The notes under the pieces are model-generated. The model was not told the origin of the DNA and searched no databases. It saw only the letters and a list, made by a program, of their open reading frames with translations. The translations under genes and the position numbers were made by a program. 64,000 nucleotides of DNA, taken from contig NZ_KZ857174.1 in assembly GCF_003350925.1 (NCBI RefSeq), forward strand, positions 62,001 to 126,000, given 5' to 3'. Below are positions 18,212 through 29,424 of the stretch, one piece after another. The stretch's first letter is position 1. Every line of letters begins with the position of its first letter. Source of the DNA: Dyella tabacisoli. Lineage in GTDB: Bacteria > Pseudomonadota > Gammaproteobacteria > Xanthomonadales > Rhodanobacteraceae.

Positions 18212-19033
18212 CTACAACTGCTCCAGCACCGCCTGCGTCGTTTTTGCGCGATTAAGCGTATAAAAGTGCAAGCCTGGCGCGCCGCCATCGAGCAGGCGAC
18301 GGCATAGCTGCGCGACCACTTCGGCACCGAGCGAGCGCACCGACTCGGCATCATCGCCATGTGCCTGCATGCGCTTGGCGATCCAGCGCGGAATTTCCGC
18401 GCCGCAGCCTTCGGAGAAGCGCCGCAACTGGGTGTAGTTGGAGATCGGCATGATCCCCGGCACGATCGGCACATTCACGCCCAGCCGCTGCACGTCTTCG
18501 ACAAAGCGGAAATACGCATCGGCATTGTAGAAATATTGCGTGATCGCACCATTGGCGCCGGCATCAACCTTGGCCTTGAAATGGCGCAGATCCACCAGCG
18601 CGTCGTCCGCTTGCGGGTGCATTTCAGGATAGGCCGCCACTTCGATATGAAAGTGATCGCCGCTGTGCTCGCGGATAAAGCGCACCAGCTCGACGGCGTA
18701 GCGAAAATCGCCCGGCGTAGCCATGCCCGAAGGCAGGTCGCCACGCAGCGCGACGATGCGGCGATAGCCGGCGCTACGATAGGTGTCCAGCAGTGCGGCC
18801 AGCTCCGCCCGCGTGCCGCCGACACAGGACAGATGCGGAGCGACATCCAGGCCGTGCTCCCGGTGCAAATGCTGCACCGTTTCGCTGGTGTAACTAAGTG
18901 TGGAGCCACCCGCGCCAAAGGTTACCGACACGTAATCCGGGGCCAGTGGCTTGAGCGCCTTGGCCGTGCGATCGAGCTGGGTACGTTGTTCGTCGGTCTT
19001 GGGCGGAAAGAATTCAAAGCTGATCGGCGGCAT
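18212..19033 (-). CDS. metF: 5,10-methylenetetrahydrofolate reductase MetF
   Basis: MetF reduces methylene-THF to 5-methyl-THF, the methyl donor for methionine synthesis, using FAD. The start at 19033 gives MPPISFEFFPPKTDEQR, the standard N-terminus, and 273 residues; the open frame upstream is a shadow through a repeat. Recognisable boxes are SVTFGAGGST, PHLSCVGGTR, ALRGDLP and ITQYFYNADAY. A 24-nt near-palindrome lies 38 bases upstream of the start and recurs at metK and metE, so the gene probably belongs to a shared methionine regulon. ahcY lies about 230 bases away on the same strand, separated by a terminator. Confidence 0.95.
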   Translation of the reverse strand: MPPISFEFFPPKTDEQRTQLDRTAKALKPLAPDYVSVTFGAGGSTLSYTSETVQHLHREHGLDVAPHLSCVGGTRAELAALLDTYRSAGYRRIVALRGDLPSGMATPGDFRYAVELVRFIREHSGDHFHIEVAAYPEMHPQADDALVDLRHFKAKVDAGANGAITQYFYNADAYFRFVEDVQRLGVNVPIVPGIMPISNYTQLRRFSEGCGAEIPRWIAKRMQAHGDDAESVRSLGAEVVAQLCRRLLDGGAPGLHFYTLNRAKTTQAVLEQL

Positions 19034-19071
19034 CGCGGCAGGTCTCGGGGCGGCGGTGTCGTGGAGTATAT

Positions 19072-19095
19072 ATCTCTTTCTCGGGATGGAAAGAT
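19072..19095 (-). promoter_or_regulatory. Candidate methionine-regulon operator upstream of metF
   Basis: A 24-base near-palindrome, ATCTCT...CGGGAT...AAAGAT, extended outward by ATAT on the left and ATAT on the right. It aligns without gaps to 30635-30658 (metK) and 33522-33545 (metE). All three lie in the leader or promoter of a methionine-cycle gene. Candidate binding proteins are the ArsR-family SahR/SamR regulators known to control this pathway in proteobacteria; no such regulator gene is in the window. Confidence 0.6.
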
Positions 19096-19130
19096 ATATG
19101 GGCGAAAAGCGGGGGCTTGTCGCGAGTGCG

Positions 19131-19188
19131 CCCCCCTCCCCAGCCCTCCCCTGCAAGTCCCAAAAAGGGGGAGGCTGGGAGGGGGTGC
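19131..19188. repeat. GC-rich dispersed palindromic repeat
   Basis: A run of CCCCTCCCCAGCCCTCCCC is followed by GGGGGAGGCTGGGAGGGGG, forming a long stem between metF and ahcY. Related copies lie at 27346-27410 and near 33890-33930. This is the widespread intergenic palindrome type of Xanthomonadales, with no coding content. Confidence 0.65.
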
Positions 19189-19203
19189 ATCTCGCCCAGA
19201 CAT

Positions 19204-19230
19204 AAAAAAAGAGCGGCCCAAAGGCCGCTC
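19204..19230 (-). terminator. Rho-independent terminator of ahcY
   Basis: On the minus strand GAGCGGCC pairs GGCCGCTC around a four-base loop (stem 19211-19230), followed by seven T (19204-19210). It lies 36 bases past the ahcY stop. Confidence 0.9.
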
Positions 19231-19265
19231 TCATCAATCACTTACCTTTGCATCAACAACACAGA

Positions 19266-20696
19266 TCAATAACGGTAATGATCCGGCTTGTACGGGCCAT
19301 CCACCGGCACGCCGATGTAAGCGGCCTGTTCCGGGGTGAGCTTGGTCAGTTTCACGCCGATCTGCTCCAGGTGCAGGCGGGCGACTTCTTCGTCGAGCTT
19401 TTTCGGCAAGCGATAAACGGTCTTTTCGTAGGTGTCTTTGTTCGCCCACAGGTCAAGCTGTGCCAGGGTCTGGTTGCTGAAGCTGTTGGACATCACGAAG
19501 CTCGGGTGGCCATGTGCGCAACCCAGGTTCACCAGGCGACCTTCGGCCAGCATGTAAATGCTGTTGCCGCTGGCGAAGGTGTAGCGGTCGACCTGCGGCT
19601 TGATGGTTTCGCGGGTGACGCCCTTGGCGGTGTTCAGGCGGTCGATCTGGATCTCGTTATCGAAGTGGCCGATGTTGCAGACCAGGGCATTGTTTTTCAT
19701 CGCCGCCATGTGTTCGAGCGTGATGATGTCCTTGTTGCCGGTGGTGGTGACGTAGATGTCCGCCACGCCCAGGCTTTCTTCGATGGTGGTGACCTGGAAG
19801 CCTTCCATCGCGGCCTGCAGGGCGTTGATCGGGTCGATCTCGGTCACGATCACGCGAGCGCCGAAGCCCTTCAGCGAATGCGCGCAGCCCTTGCCCACAT
19901 CGCCATAACCGCAGACCACGGCGACCTTGCCGGCCACCATCAAATCGGTGGCGCGCTTGATGCCGTCGGCCAGCGATTCGCGGCAGCCGTAGAGGTTGTC
20001 GAACTTGCTCTTGGTCACCGAGTCGTTGACGTTGATCGCCGGCACCAGTAGCTGGCCGGCTTCGGCGAGCTGATACAGGCGGTGCACGCCGGTGGTGGTC
20101 TCTTCGGAGACGCCGCGCCAATCGGCCGCGACCTTTTTCCAGAAGCCCGGACGCTCTTTCAACACGCGCTTGAGCAGATCCTTGATGACTTGCTCTTCGT
20201 GGTTGCCGCTGGCGGTGTTGACCCAGTCGCTGCCGTTTTCCAGCTCAAGGCCTTTGTGGATCAGCAAGGTGGCGTCGCCGCCGTCGTCGACGATCAGCTC
20301 CGGGCCCAGCTCGCCCGGATGGGTCAGCATGTCGAGCGTGCAATCCCAGTATTCCTCCAGGGTCTCGCCCTTCCAGGCGAACACCGGCAGGCCGCCGGCA
20401 GCCATGGCGGCAGCGACGTCGTCCTGGGTCGAGAAGATGTTGCACGAAGCCCAGCGCACCGAAGCACCCAGCTCACGCAGGGTTTCGGCAAGCACGGCGG
20501 TTTCCTTGGTGACATGCAGCGAGCCGGACAAGCGCACGCCCTTCAGCGGTTTTTCTTTGGCGTAGCGGGCGCGGATCTGCATCAGGCCCGGCATTTCTTC
20601 TTCGGCCATGCGGATGCGGCGACGGCCGAGTTCGGCCTGGGACATATCGCGGACGTTGAAGTCCTGGTTGGCGGAATCTTTGGTAACAGCGTTCAT
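19266..20696 (-). CDS. ahcY: Adenosylhomocysteinase AhcY
   Basis: It hydrolyses S-adenosylhomocysteine to adenosine and homocysteine with bound NAD, clearing the inhibitory product of methyltransferases. The 476-residue protein has [16 protein letters not shown] near the start, the NAD loop [20 protein letters not shown] (about 260-280), and the usual C-terminus ending KPDHYRY. GGAG lies before the ATG at 20696. The leader carries an SAH riboswitch (20741-20811), so expression should rise when SAH accumulates. A terminator follows the gene. A long antisense frame is a codon-bias shadow. Confidence 0.97.
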   Translation of the reverse strand: MNAVTKDSANQDFNVRDMSQAELGRRRIRMAEEEMPGLMQIRARYAKEKPLKGVRLSGSLHVTKETAVLAETLRELGASVRWASCNIFSTQDDVAAAMAAGGLPVFAWKGETLEEYWDCTLDMLTHPGELGPELIVDDGGDATLLIHKGLELENGSDWVNTASGNHEEQVIKDLLKRVLKERPGFWKKVAADWRGVSEETTTGVHRLYQLAEAGQLLVPAINVNDSVTKSKFDNLYGCRESLADGIKRATDLMVAGKVAVVCGYGDVGKGCAHSLKGFGARVIVTEIDPINALQAAMEGFQVTTIEESLGVADIYVTTTGNKDIITLEHMAAMKNNALVCNIGHFDNEIQIDRLNTAKGVTRETIKPQVDRYTFASGNSIYMLAEGRLVNLGCAHGHPSFVMSNSFSNQTLAQLDLWANKDTYEKTVYRLPKKLDEEVARLHLEQIGVKLTKLTPEQAAYIGVPVDGPYKPDHYRY

Positions 20697-20740
20697 AGAT
20701 AAGGCTCCGGAAGCTTGCGATGGGATATCGCATGGTTAAC

Positions 20741-20811
20741 CGGGCGCCGTTACAAAGTCATTCCACCGAGCCTGGCCGTTCATAGCAACGGTCGCAGCGC
20801 CCCTCAGCGAA
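20741..20811 (-). promoter_or_regulatory. SAH riboswitch upstream of ahcY
   Basis: Read on the minus strand the leader contains GAGGGGCGCTGCGACCG, then CCAGGCTCGG, then AACGGCGCCC, which are the conserved core segments of the S-adenosylhomocysteine riboswitch in the expected order. The class is known to switch ahcY on when SAH binds. The segment GGCTCGG can also pair with CCGGAGCC covering the Shine-Dalgarno just before the start codon, giving an obvious off state. Confidence 0.9.
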
Positions 20812-20950
20812 GACCGGGGAGTATACCGCCAGGCAGGCCCAGAGGCAGTAGGTAGCGGCTCACAAAGCGCCTGATGAGCATGACTGATGGCCTAGACCCT
20901 GCGCGCCCGCTGCGGGTAAGGTCGCAAATTCATTCGACGACGTGGCTCTT

Positions 20951-23422
20951 ATGCACAAACCCATCAGGCGTTTCGCTCTTCTCGCTGTTCTCTTGGCCCT
21001 ATCGCCGCTGGCGCTGATGGCGCAAACGGCGCCTGTCGGTGGCTACGAGCTGCCACCGGCCGCCTTGCAGGCCGTGGTCGATGCCCCGCGGCCGCCGCAG
21101 TTATCCATCAGCCCGCATCGCGACCTATTGGCGCTCACGCAGACGCCGGCGTTGCCGGGTATGGACGTGGTGGCGCAGCCGGAGCTGAAGCTGGCCGGCC
21201 TGCGCATCAATCCGCGCACCTATGCGCAGAGTCGGTTCGTGTTTGGCAGCGACTTATGGCTGCTGGATATCGCCAGCGGCAAAGAGATCCGTCTGCAAGG
21301 CTTGCCCAAGCCGCTCGCTGTGGCCAGTTCGCAATGGTCGCCGGATCAACGCTATCTGGCTTTCAATCAGGTCGACGCGAAGGCCGGCAGCAACGAGCTG
21401 TGGCTGGTCGATGTCGCCGCGCGCACAGCGCGCCGGCTTACGGCTTTGCCGCTGAACACCGTCGCCGGCACCGGCTATCGCTGGATGCCGGACAGTCAGC
21501 AACTATTGGTGCAGTTGCGGCCCGAAGGGCAGGGCGCGGTGCCGGTATCCGATGGCATTCCCACCGGCCCGAATGTGCAGGTGACTCAGGCCGGTGCCGG
21601 CGTCAAAGCCATTCGCACTTATCAGGATTTATTGAAGAACGACGACGATGCGCGCCGTTTCGAGCACTACATGCTGACCCAGGCCGCGTTGATCGACCTG
21701 CAAGGCAAGGTCGCCAACATCGGCGCGCCGTCACTCACACTGTCGCTGGCGCCATCGCCCGATGGGCATTACCTGTTGCGTCAGCGCATCGAGCGGCCGT
21801 TCTCGTATCTGGTGCCGGTCGATAGTTTTCCGCGTCGCATCGAAGTGCTCGACCTGCACGGCGAGCTGGTTAAACAAATAGCCGAGCTGCCGTTGATCGA
21901 AGGCCTGCCCACCGGCAACGATGCGGTAGCTACCGGCGTGCGTGAGATCGAGTGGCGCAACGATGCTACGGCCAGCCTGGTCTGGGCCGAGGCGCAAGAC
22001 GGCGGCGACCCGGCCAGCAAGGCCGATATTCGCGATGTCGTGTTTATGCAGGCGGCGCCATTCAATCAGTCGCCCGTGACACTGGCCCGCTTAAGCATGC
22101 GTTACGTCGGCACCTATTGGGGCCATGGCGAGCTGGCGCTGCTGAGTGAGTCCTGGTGGAAGACGCGAAAAATCAAACAATGGCGAATCGCACCGGATCA
22201 CCCGGAGCGCGCGCCGCAATTGATCCGCGAAGCATCGTCCGAAGACCGCTACAAAGATCCCGGCGAGCCGGTGATGGTGCATGACGAGCACGGGCAGGCG
22301 CACTTGCTGATCGCGGCGGATGGCGAAAGCATTTATCGCATCGGCGAAGGTGCTTCACCCGAGGGCGATCGACCATTTCTGCATAAAGTCAGCCTGCGCG
22401 ACGGACAAACCACCGAGCTATTTCGCTCCCAAGCGCCGTATTACGAAGCGCCCAAGGCCATGCTCGACAAGGATGGTCAATCGGTATTGACCGCACGCGA
22501 GTCGCCTAGCGAGCCCACCAATTACTTTGTACGCAGTCTCGGCGCTCAACCCGCCGCGGCACCACGCGCGCTCACCCGCTTCGCCAACCCCACGCCGCAA
22601 CTCAGCGGCGTGAACAAGCAGCAGATTCGCTACAAGCGCAAAGACGGTGTGGAGCTGACCGGCACGCTGTATCTACCGCCGCACTACGATGCCAAGCGCG
22701 ACGGCCCGCTGCCGATGCTGATGTGGGCTTACCCGGCCGAGTTCAAATCGGCCGATGCCGCCGGCCAGGTCACCGACTCGCCGTATCGCTTCAACCGCAT
22801 CAGTTATTGGGGGCCGCAGGCTTTCTTGGCCATGGGCTATGCGGTGCTGGATAACTTCTCGGTGCCGATCGTCGGCGAGGGCAATAAAGAGCCCAACGAC
22901 AGCTATGTGCCGCAGCTAGTCGCCAGCGCCGAGGCAGCGGTGGACGAAGTGGTACGCCGTGGTGTCGCCGACCGCAACCGCATCGCGGTAGGCGGCCACT
23001 CCTACGGCGCCTTCATGACTGCCAACCTGCTTGCGCATACGCGCTTGTTCAAAGCCGGCATCGCACGCAGCGGCGCCTATAACCGCACGTTGACACCGTT
23101 CGGCTTTCAGGCCGAGGAGCGTAACTACTGGCAGGCCAAAGACGTCTATCAGTCCATGTCACCGTTCAACTATGCCGACCAGATCAAAGACGCCTTGCTG
23201 ATGATTCACGGCGAGCAAGACAACAACTCCGGCACCTTCCCGATTCAAAGCGAGCGCATGTACGCCGCGGTCAAGGGCCTGGGCGGCACGGCGCGCCTGG
23301 TGCTGCTACCGAACGAGGCGCATGCCTATCGGGCACGCGAATCGGTGATGCAGATGTTGGCTGAAACTAACCGTTGGCTAGAGCGATATATCGGCCCAGG
23401 CAAAGTGGCAGGCAAGCACTAA
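20951..23422 (+). CDS. Exported S9-family prolyl oligopeptidase-like peptidase
   Basis: An 823-residue protein that begins MHKPIRRFALLAVLLALSPLALMAQ, a signal peptide, so it acts in the periplasm or outside. The first two thirds form a beta-propeller-like region (for example LWLLDIASGKEIRLQ, LWLVDVAARTARRLT). The C-terminal alpha/beta hydrolase has VGGHSYGAFMTANL (nucleophile serine in GHSYG), HGEQDNNSG (aspartate) and NEAHAY (histidine). The arrangement fits S9D-like glutamyl endopeptidases and dipeptidyl peptidases. The start at 20951 (ATG) is preferred over a GTG at 20942; neither has a strong ribosome site. The gene is divergent from ahcY and unlinked in function. Confidence 0.88.
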   Translation: MHKPIRRFALLAVLLALSPLALMAQTAPVGGYELPPAALQAVVDAPRPPQLSISPHRDLLALTQTPALPGMDVVAQPELKLAGLRINPRTYAQSRFVFGSDLWLLDIASGKEIRLQGLPKPLAVASSQWSPDQRYLAFNQVDAKAGSNELWLVDVAARTARRLTALPLNTVAGTGYRWMPDSQQLLVQLRPEGQGAVPVSDGIPTGPNVQVTQAGAGVKAIRTYQDLLKNDDDARRFEHYMLTQAALIDLQGKVANIGAPSLTLSLAPSPDGHYLLRQRIERPFSYLVPVDSFPRRIEVLDLHGELVKQIAELPLIEGLPTGNDAVATGVREIEWRNDATASLVWAEAQDGGDPASKADIRDVVFMQAAPFNQSPVTLARLSMRYVGTYWGHGELALLSESWWKTRKIKQWRIAPDHPERAPQLIREASSEDRYKDPGEPVMVHDEHGQAHLLIAADGESIYRIGEGASPEGDRPFLHKVSLRDGQTTELFRSQAPYYEAPKAMLDKDGQSVLTARESPSEPTNYFVRSLGAQPAAAPRALTRFANPTPQLSGVNKQQIRYKRKDGVELTGTLYLPPHYDAKRDGPLPMLMWAYPAEFKSADAAGQVTDSPYRFNRISYWGPQAFLAMGYAVLDNFSVPIVGEGNKEPNDSYVPQLVASAEAAVDEVVRRGVADRNRIAVGGHSYGAFMTANLLAHTRLFKAGIARSGAYNRTLTPFGFQAEERNYWQAKDVYQSMSPFNYADQIKDALLMIHGEQDNNSGTFPIQSERMYAAVKGLGGTARLVLLPNEAHAYRARESVMQMLAETNRWLERYIGPGKVAGKH

Positions 23423-23435
23423 ACGCACCACCTCG

Positions 23436-24122
23436 TAGGTTGGGCTGAACGAAGTGATGCCAACGTTGCGCACCATTGAGATTCGCCCTGATACCCAACA
23501 GGCGCATGTTGAGATTCGCCGTGACACCCAACATGGCGTAGTCGAGATTCGCCGTGAACCCCAACGTTGCGCAACGTTGGGGTTCGCGTGCGCTCACCCC
23601 AACCTACGGGTTTTTAAAGTGGTTTGGATTTGGGTTTGACCCGCTCACGCTGCAATTGCATGTGCGCATGGTCCGATGCGCTTTGCGCCATATCGATCAT
23701 ATTGGCGATGGCGGCGAACACGCTGGAGAGATGGCTGAAATCCACCTCGGCGTTCGGCGTAAGCGAGTGGCATAGCTCGGTAGGTTGGGCTGAACGAAGT
23801 GATGCCCAACGTTGCGCACCATTGAGGCTCGCCCTGATACCCAACAGGCGCACGTTGAGATTCGCCGTGACACCCAACATGGCGTAGTCGAGATTCGCCG
23901 TGAACCCCAACGTTGCGCAACGTTGGGGTTCGCTTGCGCTCACCCCAACCTACCGGGTTTTTAAAGTGGTTTGGATTTGGGTTTGACCCGCTCACGCTGC
24001 AACTGCATGTGCGCATGGTCCGAGGCGCTTTGCGCCATATCGATCATATTGGCGATGGCAGCGAACACGCTGGAGAGGTGGTTGAAATCCACCTCGGCAT
24101 GTGGCGTAAGCGAGTGGCACAA
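23436..24122. repeat. Tandem duplication of about 345 bp with REP-like palindromes
   Basis: Two head-to-tail copies (23436-23780 and 23781-24122), nearly identical apart from a few substitutions and single-base indels. Each begins TAGGTTGGGCTGAACGAAG. Each contains three related ~30-base units (GAGATTCGCC.TGA..CCCAAC) and a strong hairpin, AACCCCAACGTTG / CAACGTTGGGGTT. Each ends in the 3' part of the small minus-strand gene at 23961-24263. The duplication therefore copied the end of that gene together with intergenic repeats. The palindromes are of the REP type common in Xanthomonadaceae. Confidence 0.85.
23614..23780 (-). pseudogene. Duplicated 3' fragment of the neighbouring small gene
   Basis: It encodes CHSLTPNAEVDFSHLSSVF and the rest of the C-terminal half, including the end VKPKSKPL, of the protein at 23961-24263, with only N for H and S for N changes. 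The 5' half and ribosome site are absent. It arose from the tandem duplication and is probably not expressed. Confidence 0.8.
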
Positions 24123-24263
24123 CGCCAGAGAAATGGCGCGAGCGTGATCCAGCATTTCGTTCACATCGTCGTGCAGGCTCTCGGGCGTAGCGTTCGGATC
24201 GATCTGGTAGCTGTCGCTGAAGCGAGTGCGCTCAGTGGATGGTGTGGTTTCGGTTGCGGCCAT
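23961..24263 (-). CDS. Small DUF6124/DUF3077-like protein
   Basis: A 100-residue soluble protein, preceded by AAGGAG seven bases before the ATG at 24263. It is mostly alpha-helical in appearance, with SLHDDVNEMLDHARAISLAL and HLSSVFAAIANMIDMAQSASDHA. The layout (short disordered head, helix pair, basic tail RERVKPKSKPL) resembles small DUF6124/DUF3077 proteins of Pseudomonas and relatives, whose role is unknown. The assignment is by pattern only. Its 3' half has been duplicated next door. Confidence 0.65.
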   Translation of the reverse strand: MAATETTPSTERTRFSDSYQIDPNATPESLHDDVNEMLDHARAISLALCHSLTPHAEVDFNHLSSVFAAIANMIDMAQSASDHAHMQLQRERVKPKSKPL

Positions 24264-24287
24264 CTTGAAGCTCCTTTTTAGATGGAG

Positions 24288-24316
24288 CCGCCACCCTGTC
24301 GAACACAGGGTGGCGG
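24288..24316. repeat. Perfect 12-bp stem-loop
   Basis: CCGCCACCCTGT (24288-24299) pairs ACAGGGTGGCGG (24305-24316) around a five-base loop, just upstream of the small minus-strand gene at 23961-24263. No T-run follows on the plus strand. Confidence 0.6.
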
Positions 24317-24321
24317 ACGTG

Positions 24322-24463
24322 CCGGGGTGACAACCGAGTACAAAGGATCCCGGCCAGGCCTAAGCCTGCCCGACACGCCCGCCATAAGCCGGTGTGCCGC
24401 GCAAACAAAAAAGCGCCTGGAGGCGCTTTTTCTGCGCCTTTGTAGTCGGGTTGTCACGCCCGG
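24322..24463. other. Long imperfect inverted repeat enclosing a bidirectional terminator
   Basis: The 24-base left arm (24322-24345, CCGGGG-TGACAACC-GAG...CAAAGG) matches the reverse complement of 24437-24463 with few differences. Inside it AGCGCCT (24412-24418) pairs AGGCGCT (24421-24427), flanked by six A and five T, so it can terminate transcription both ways. The whole could fold into one large structured RNA between the small gene and ppc. No ORF is supported in the 340-base gap. Confidence 0.55.
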
Positions 24464-24605
24464 TCGCCGATATGCGGCGACCCGAAGGAAACTACGCCGC
24501 GTGCAGATAAGCGTCAAGTCGAGAGCGACTTGTGGCAGTGCAGCAAAAGCCGGCGGCTTGGGGTAGTCTCTTCAGTTTCCACTCCCTGCGGACCGCATCG
24601 CCTCG

Positions 24606-27323
24606 ATGAACCAGCTACGCAGCCCCGAGTTCGCCCTTTCCGAAGCCCCGCTACGCGATGACGTGCGCCGATTGGGCGCCATGGTCGGCGACATGCTGGC
24701 CGAGCAAGTCTCGCCAGACTTTCTTGCCGAAGTCGAACGTGTGCGCATTGCCGCCATCGCGCGCCGCCAGCATGCCGAGCAAACGCAGCCCTTGTCGCCG
24801 TCGCTGGCGAGTCTGTTGACCGAATTGACACCGACTCATGCCGAAGCGCTGGCGCGCGCTTTCGCCAGTTATTTCCAGGCGGTGAATATTGCCGAGCGGG
24901 TGCATCGCATTCGCCGCCGCCGCGACTATCAGCGTGAGGGCCGTGCGCCGCAGCCCGAATCATTGCTCGACGTGCTGACGCAATTGAAGGTGCAAGGGGT
25001 GCAGGCCGACGAGTTGCTCGATTGGCTTATGCGGCTGCAGGTCGAGCCGGTATTCACGGCCCACCCCACTGAGGCGGTGCGCCGCTCGTTGCTGGAAAAA
25101 GAGCAGGCCATCGTGCGCGCGCTGGTGGATAACTTCGACCCCACCCGCACGCCGCAAGAGCGCAAAGAAGACGACGACCGCATCTTTATGGCGCTCAACG
25201 CCACCTGGCAAACCGCCGAGGCGTCACCGGTGCGGCCCAGTGTGCAGGACGAACACCACCACGTCGGCTTTTACCTCGCCAACCCGATCTACCGCATCGT
25301 GCCGGCGCTGTACGAGTCGCTCGCCGATGCCTTGCAGCAGGTGTATGGCGTGGCCGTGCCATTGCCGCGCTTGCTGAGTTTCGCCACCTGGGTCGGCGGC
25401 GATATGGACGGCAACCCGAATGTCGGTGCCGACACCATCGCCGCCAGCCTCGCCACCCAGCGCACTCATGTGCTGGAGCATTACCAGGCCGATGTCGCCG
25501 GATTGGCGCGGCTGCTCAGCCAGACCGAAGGGCGTGTCGCGCTGGACACAAGCCTGGTCGAGCGCTTGGCCGACTATCGAGCCCGTTTCCCCGGCGCGGC
25601 GGCGCAAGTGCGGCCACGCCACGCCGACATGCCTTATCGCAGCCTGCTGACGATGATCGGCGCACGGCTGCAGGCCACCGACGACGATACGCATCTGGAA
25701 GGCTATACGTCCGCCGATGAATTGCTCGATGACCTGAAACTGATCGCAGCCAGCCTGATCGACCACCGTGGCTTGTATGCCGGCGCTTACGCGATACAGC
25801 GCTTGATCTGGCGCGTGCGCAGTTTTGGTTTTCATATGGCGCGGCTCGACGTGCGGCAGGATTCGCGCGTACACGACGAGGCGCTGGCGGCGCTGCTGAA
25901 TGAGGCCGGCTGGCTTGAGCGCGATCCGGTGGCGCGCATCGAGCGGTTGCGGCCGTATGCCAGCGGCGAGCAATCGTTTGCGCCAAGCGCCGAGGCGAAT
26001 GCCGTTGCGCTGCACGCCGTTTTCGCCACCTTGCATGATTCGCGTCATCGCTACGGTGCCGAAGCGGTGGGTCTGTACATCATCAGCATGGCGCGTTCGG
26101 CCGCCGATGTGCTGGCGGTGCTGGCATTGGCCAGATACGGCGGCCTGCTCGGGCAGACCGGTGTGCCGCTGGATATCGCCCCGCTATTTGAAACGGTCGA
26201 TGATTTAAGCAATGCGCCGGCCACCTTGCGCGCCTTGTTCGACGACCCGGTTTATCGCCGCCATCTCGCGGCGCGCGGCAATCGCCAATGGGTCATGCTG
26301 GGTTATTCCGACAGCGGCAAAGACGGCGGCACGCTGGCGTCGCGCTGGGGTCTGCAACGCGCGCAAGTCGAGTTGCTGGCGGTGGCGGGCGAAGCCGATA
26401 TTCGTTTGTCGTTTTTCCACGGCCGCGGCGGCTCGGCCAGCCGTGGTGGCGCGCGTATTACGCCGGCGCTGATGTCGTCGCCGCGTGGCTCGGTCGCCGG
26501 CGTATTGCGGGTGACCGAGCAAGGCGAAGTGATTCATCGCAAGTACGGTATTCGCGCGCTGGCGTTGCGCAATCTCGAACAGACCGTGGGCGCGGTGCTG
26601 CGCGCCAGCCTGCGGCCGCGCACGCCCGACCCGCGCGAGGACAGTTGGCGCGAGCGAATGAACGCCCTGGCGGCCAACAGTCGGCAGGCCTACCGTGCAC
26701 TGGTCGAGCGTGAGGGGTTTATCGACTACTTTCGCGCGGCGACGCCGATCGATGTGATCGAGCGCATGACCCTGGGCTCACGCCCCTCGCGCCGACGCAG
26801 CATGCGCGGCGTAGAAGACCTGCGCGCGATTCCATGGGTATTCGCCTGGACCCAGTGCCGCTCGATCATCACTGGCTGGTACGGTTTGGGCGCGGCGCTG
26901 GAGCGCGGTGTGGCCGATTATGGCGAGGCGGCCTTGATCGAGATGGCTCGCGACTGGCCGTTCTTCGCCAATATGCTCGATGACGTCGAGATGGTGCTGG
27001 CCAAGTGCGATCTGGATATTGCCGAAGCCTTCTCTCGCCTGGCCGGGCCGTTGCACGAATCGTTCTTCAGCTTGATCCACGCCGAATTTGAACGCACCCG
27101 ACACTGGTTGCTGCGCTTGAAAGGCGGTGACGAACTGCTGCACGACAACCGGCGACTCGCCGTGTCGATTCAACTGCGCAACCCCTACATCGACCCGATG
27201 AGCCTGCTGCAAGTGGATTTGTTGCGGCGTTGGCGCGCTAGCGGCGAGCAGGACGAGGCTTTGCTTGCTGCGCTGGTGGCTTGTGTGAATGGGGTGTCGC
27301 AGGGGTTGCAGAATACGGGTTGA
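24606..27323 (+). CDS. ppc: Phosphoenolpyruvate carboxylase
   Basis: It carboxylates PEP to oxaloacetate with bicarbonate, refilling the TCA cycle. The 905-residue protein matches the bacterial family length. Signatures are [13 protein letters not shown] (catalytic histidine, about residues 153-165), [36 protein letters not shown] and the C-terminal [13 protein letters not shown] ending in NTG. The ribosome site before the ATG at 24606 is weak. It is a single gene facing the uup gene, with a repeat between them. Confidence 0.97.
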   Translation: MNQLRSPEFALSEAPLRDDVRRLGAMVGDMLAEQVSPDFLAEVERVRIAAIARRQHAEQTQPLSPSLASLLTELTPTHAEALARAFASYFQAVNIAERVHRIRRRRDYQREGRAPQPESLLDVLTQLKVQGVQADELLDWLMRLQVEPVFTAHPTEAVRRSLLEKEQAIVRALVDNFDPTRTPQERKEDDDRIFMALNATWQTAEASPVRPSVQDEHHHVGFYLANPIYRIVPALYESLADALQQVYGVAVPLPRLLSFATWVGGDMDGNPNVGADTIAASLATQRTHVLEHYQADVAGLARLLSQTEGRVALDTSLVERLADYRARFPGAAAQVRPRHADMPYRSLLTMIGARLQATDDDTHLEGYTSADELLDDLKLIAASLIDHRGLYAGAYAIQRLIWRVRSFGFHMARLDVRQDSRVHDEALAALLNEAGWLERDPVARIERLRPYASGEQSFAPSAEANAVALHAVFATLHDSRHRYGAEAVGLYIISMARSAADVLAVLALARYGGLLGQTGVPLDIAPLFETVDDLSNAPATLRALFDDPVYRRHLAARGNRQWVMLGYSDSGKDGGTLASRWGLQRAQVELLAVAGEADIRLSFFHGRGGSASRGGARITPALMSSPRGSVAGVLRVTEQGEVIHRKYGIRALALRNLEQTVGAVLRASLRPRTPDPREDSWRERMNALAANSRQAYRALVEREGFIDYFRAATPIDVIERMTLGSRPSRRRSMRGVEDLRAIPWVFAWTQCRSIITGWYGLGAALERGVADYGEAALIEMARDWPFFANMLDDVEMVLAKCDLDIAEAFSRLAGPLHESFFSLIHAEFERTRHWLLRLKGGDELLHDNRRLAVSIQLRNPYIDPMSLLQVDLLRRWRASGEQDEALLAALVACVNGVSQGLQNTG

Positions 27324-27345
27324 ACGCAGAACGCAGACCCCTCCC

Positions 27346-27410
27346 CAGCCCTCCCCTGTGAGTCCCGAAAAAGGGACTCCCTTCGGTCGCAAGGAGGGGG
27401 CTGACTGAGG
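27346..27410. repeat. GC-rich dispersed palindromic repeat (second copy)
   Basis: CCCCTCCCCAGCCCTCCCC, then GAGTCCC and GGGACTC as a small stem, then AGGAGGGGGCTGACTGAGG. It is the same family as 19131-19188 and shares GCTGACTGAGGCG (read in reverse) with the sequence beside the palindrome at 30801-30832. Confidence 0.6.
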
Positions 27411-27443
27411 CGAGCTTTTGGCTCTATGTAGGGGGTAAGGCGT

Positions 27444-29306
<1,863 letters not shown>

Positions 29307-29372
29307 GGCGCTATTGTAGCCGTATACGCGTGGAAAGCCGGCTATCGCCGTCTCGCATGCCTGTCGGGACCA

Positions 29373-29402
29373 TAAAAAACGGGCCGCACAAGGCGGCCCG
29401 TT
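29373..29402 (-). terminator. Rho-independent terminator of metK
   Basis: CGGGCCGC (29380-29387) pairs GCGGCCCG (29393-29400) with a five-base loop. On the minus strand a T-run (29373-29379 as A on plus) follows. It lies about 25 bases past the metK stop. Confidence 0.88.
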
Positions 29403-29424
29403 TGTCTTACTGCTGTAGTAATGC

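Noticed and set aside
19248-20702. Plus-strand open frames opposite ahcY (267 and 206 codons)
   Set aside because: Antisense shadows of a well-supported gene with no ribosome site or family match.
23436-24122. CRISPR array, suggested by the repeated units
   Set aside because: The units are a two-copy 345-bp duplication with imperfect ~30-bp motifs, no regular spacers and no cas genes.
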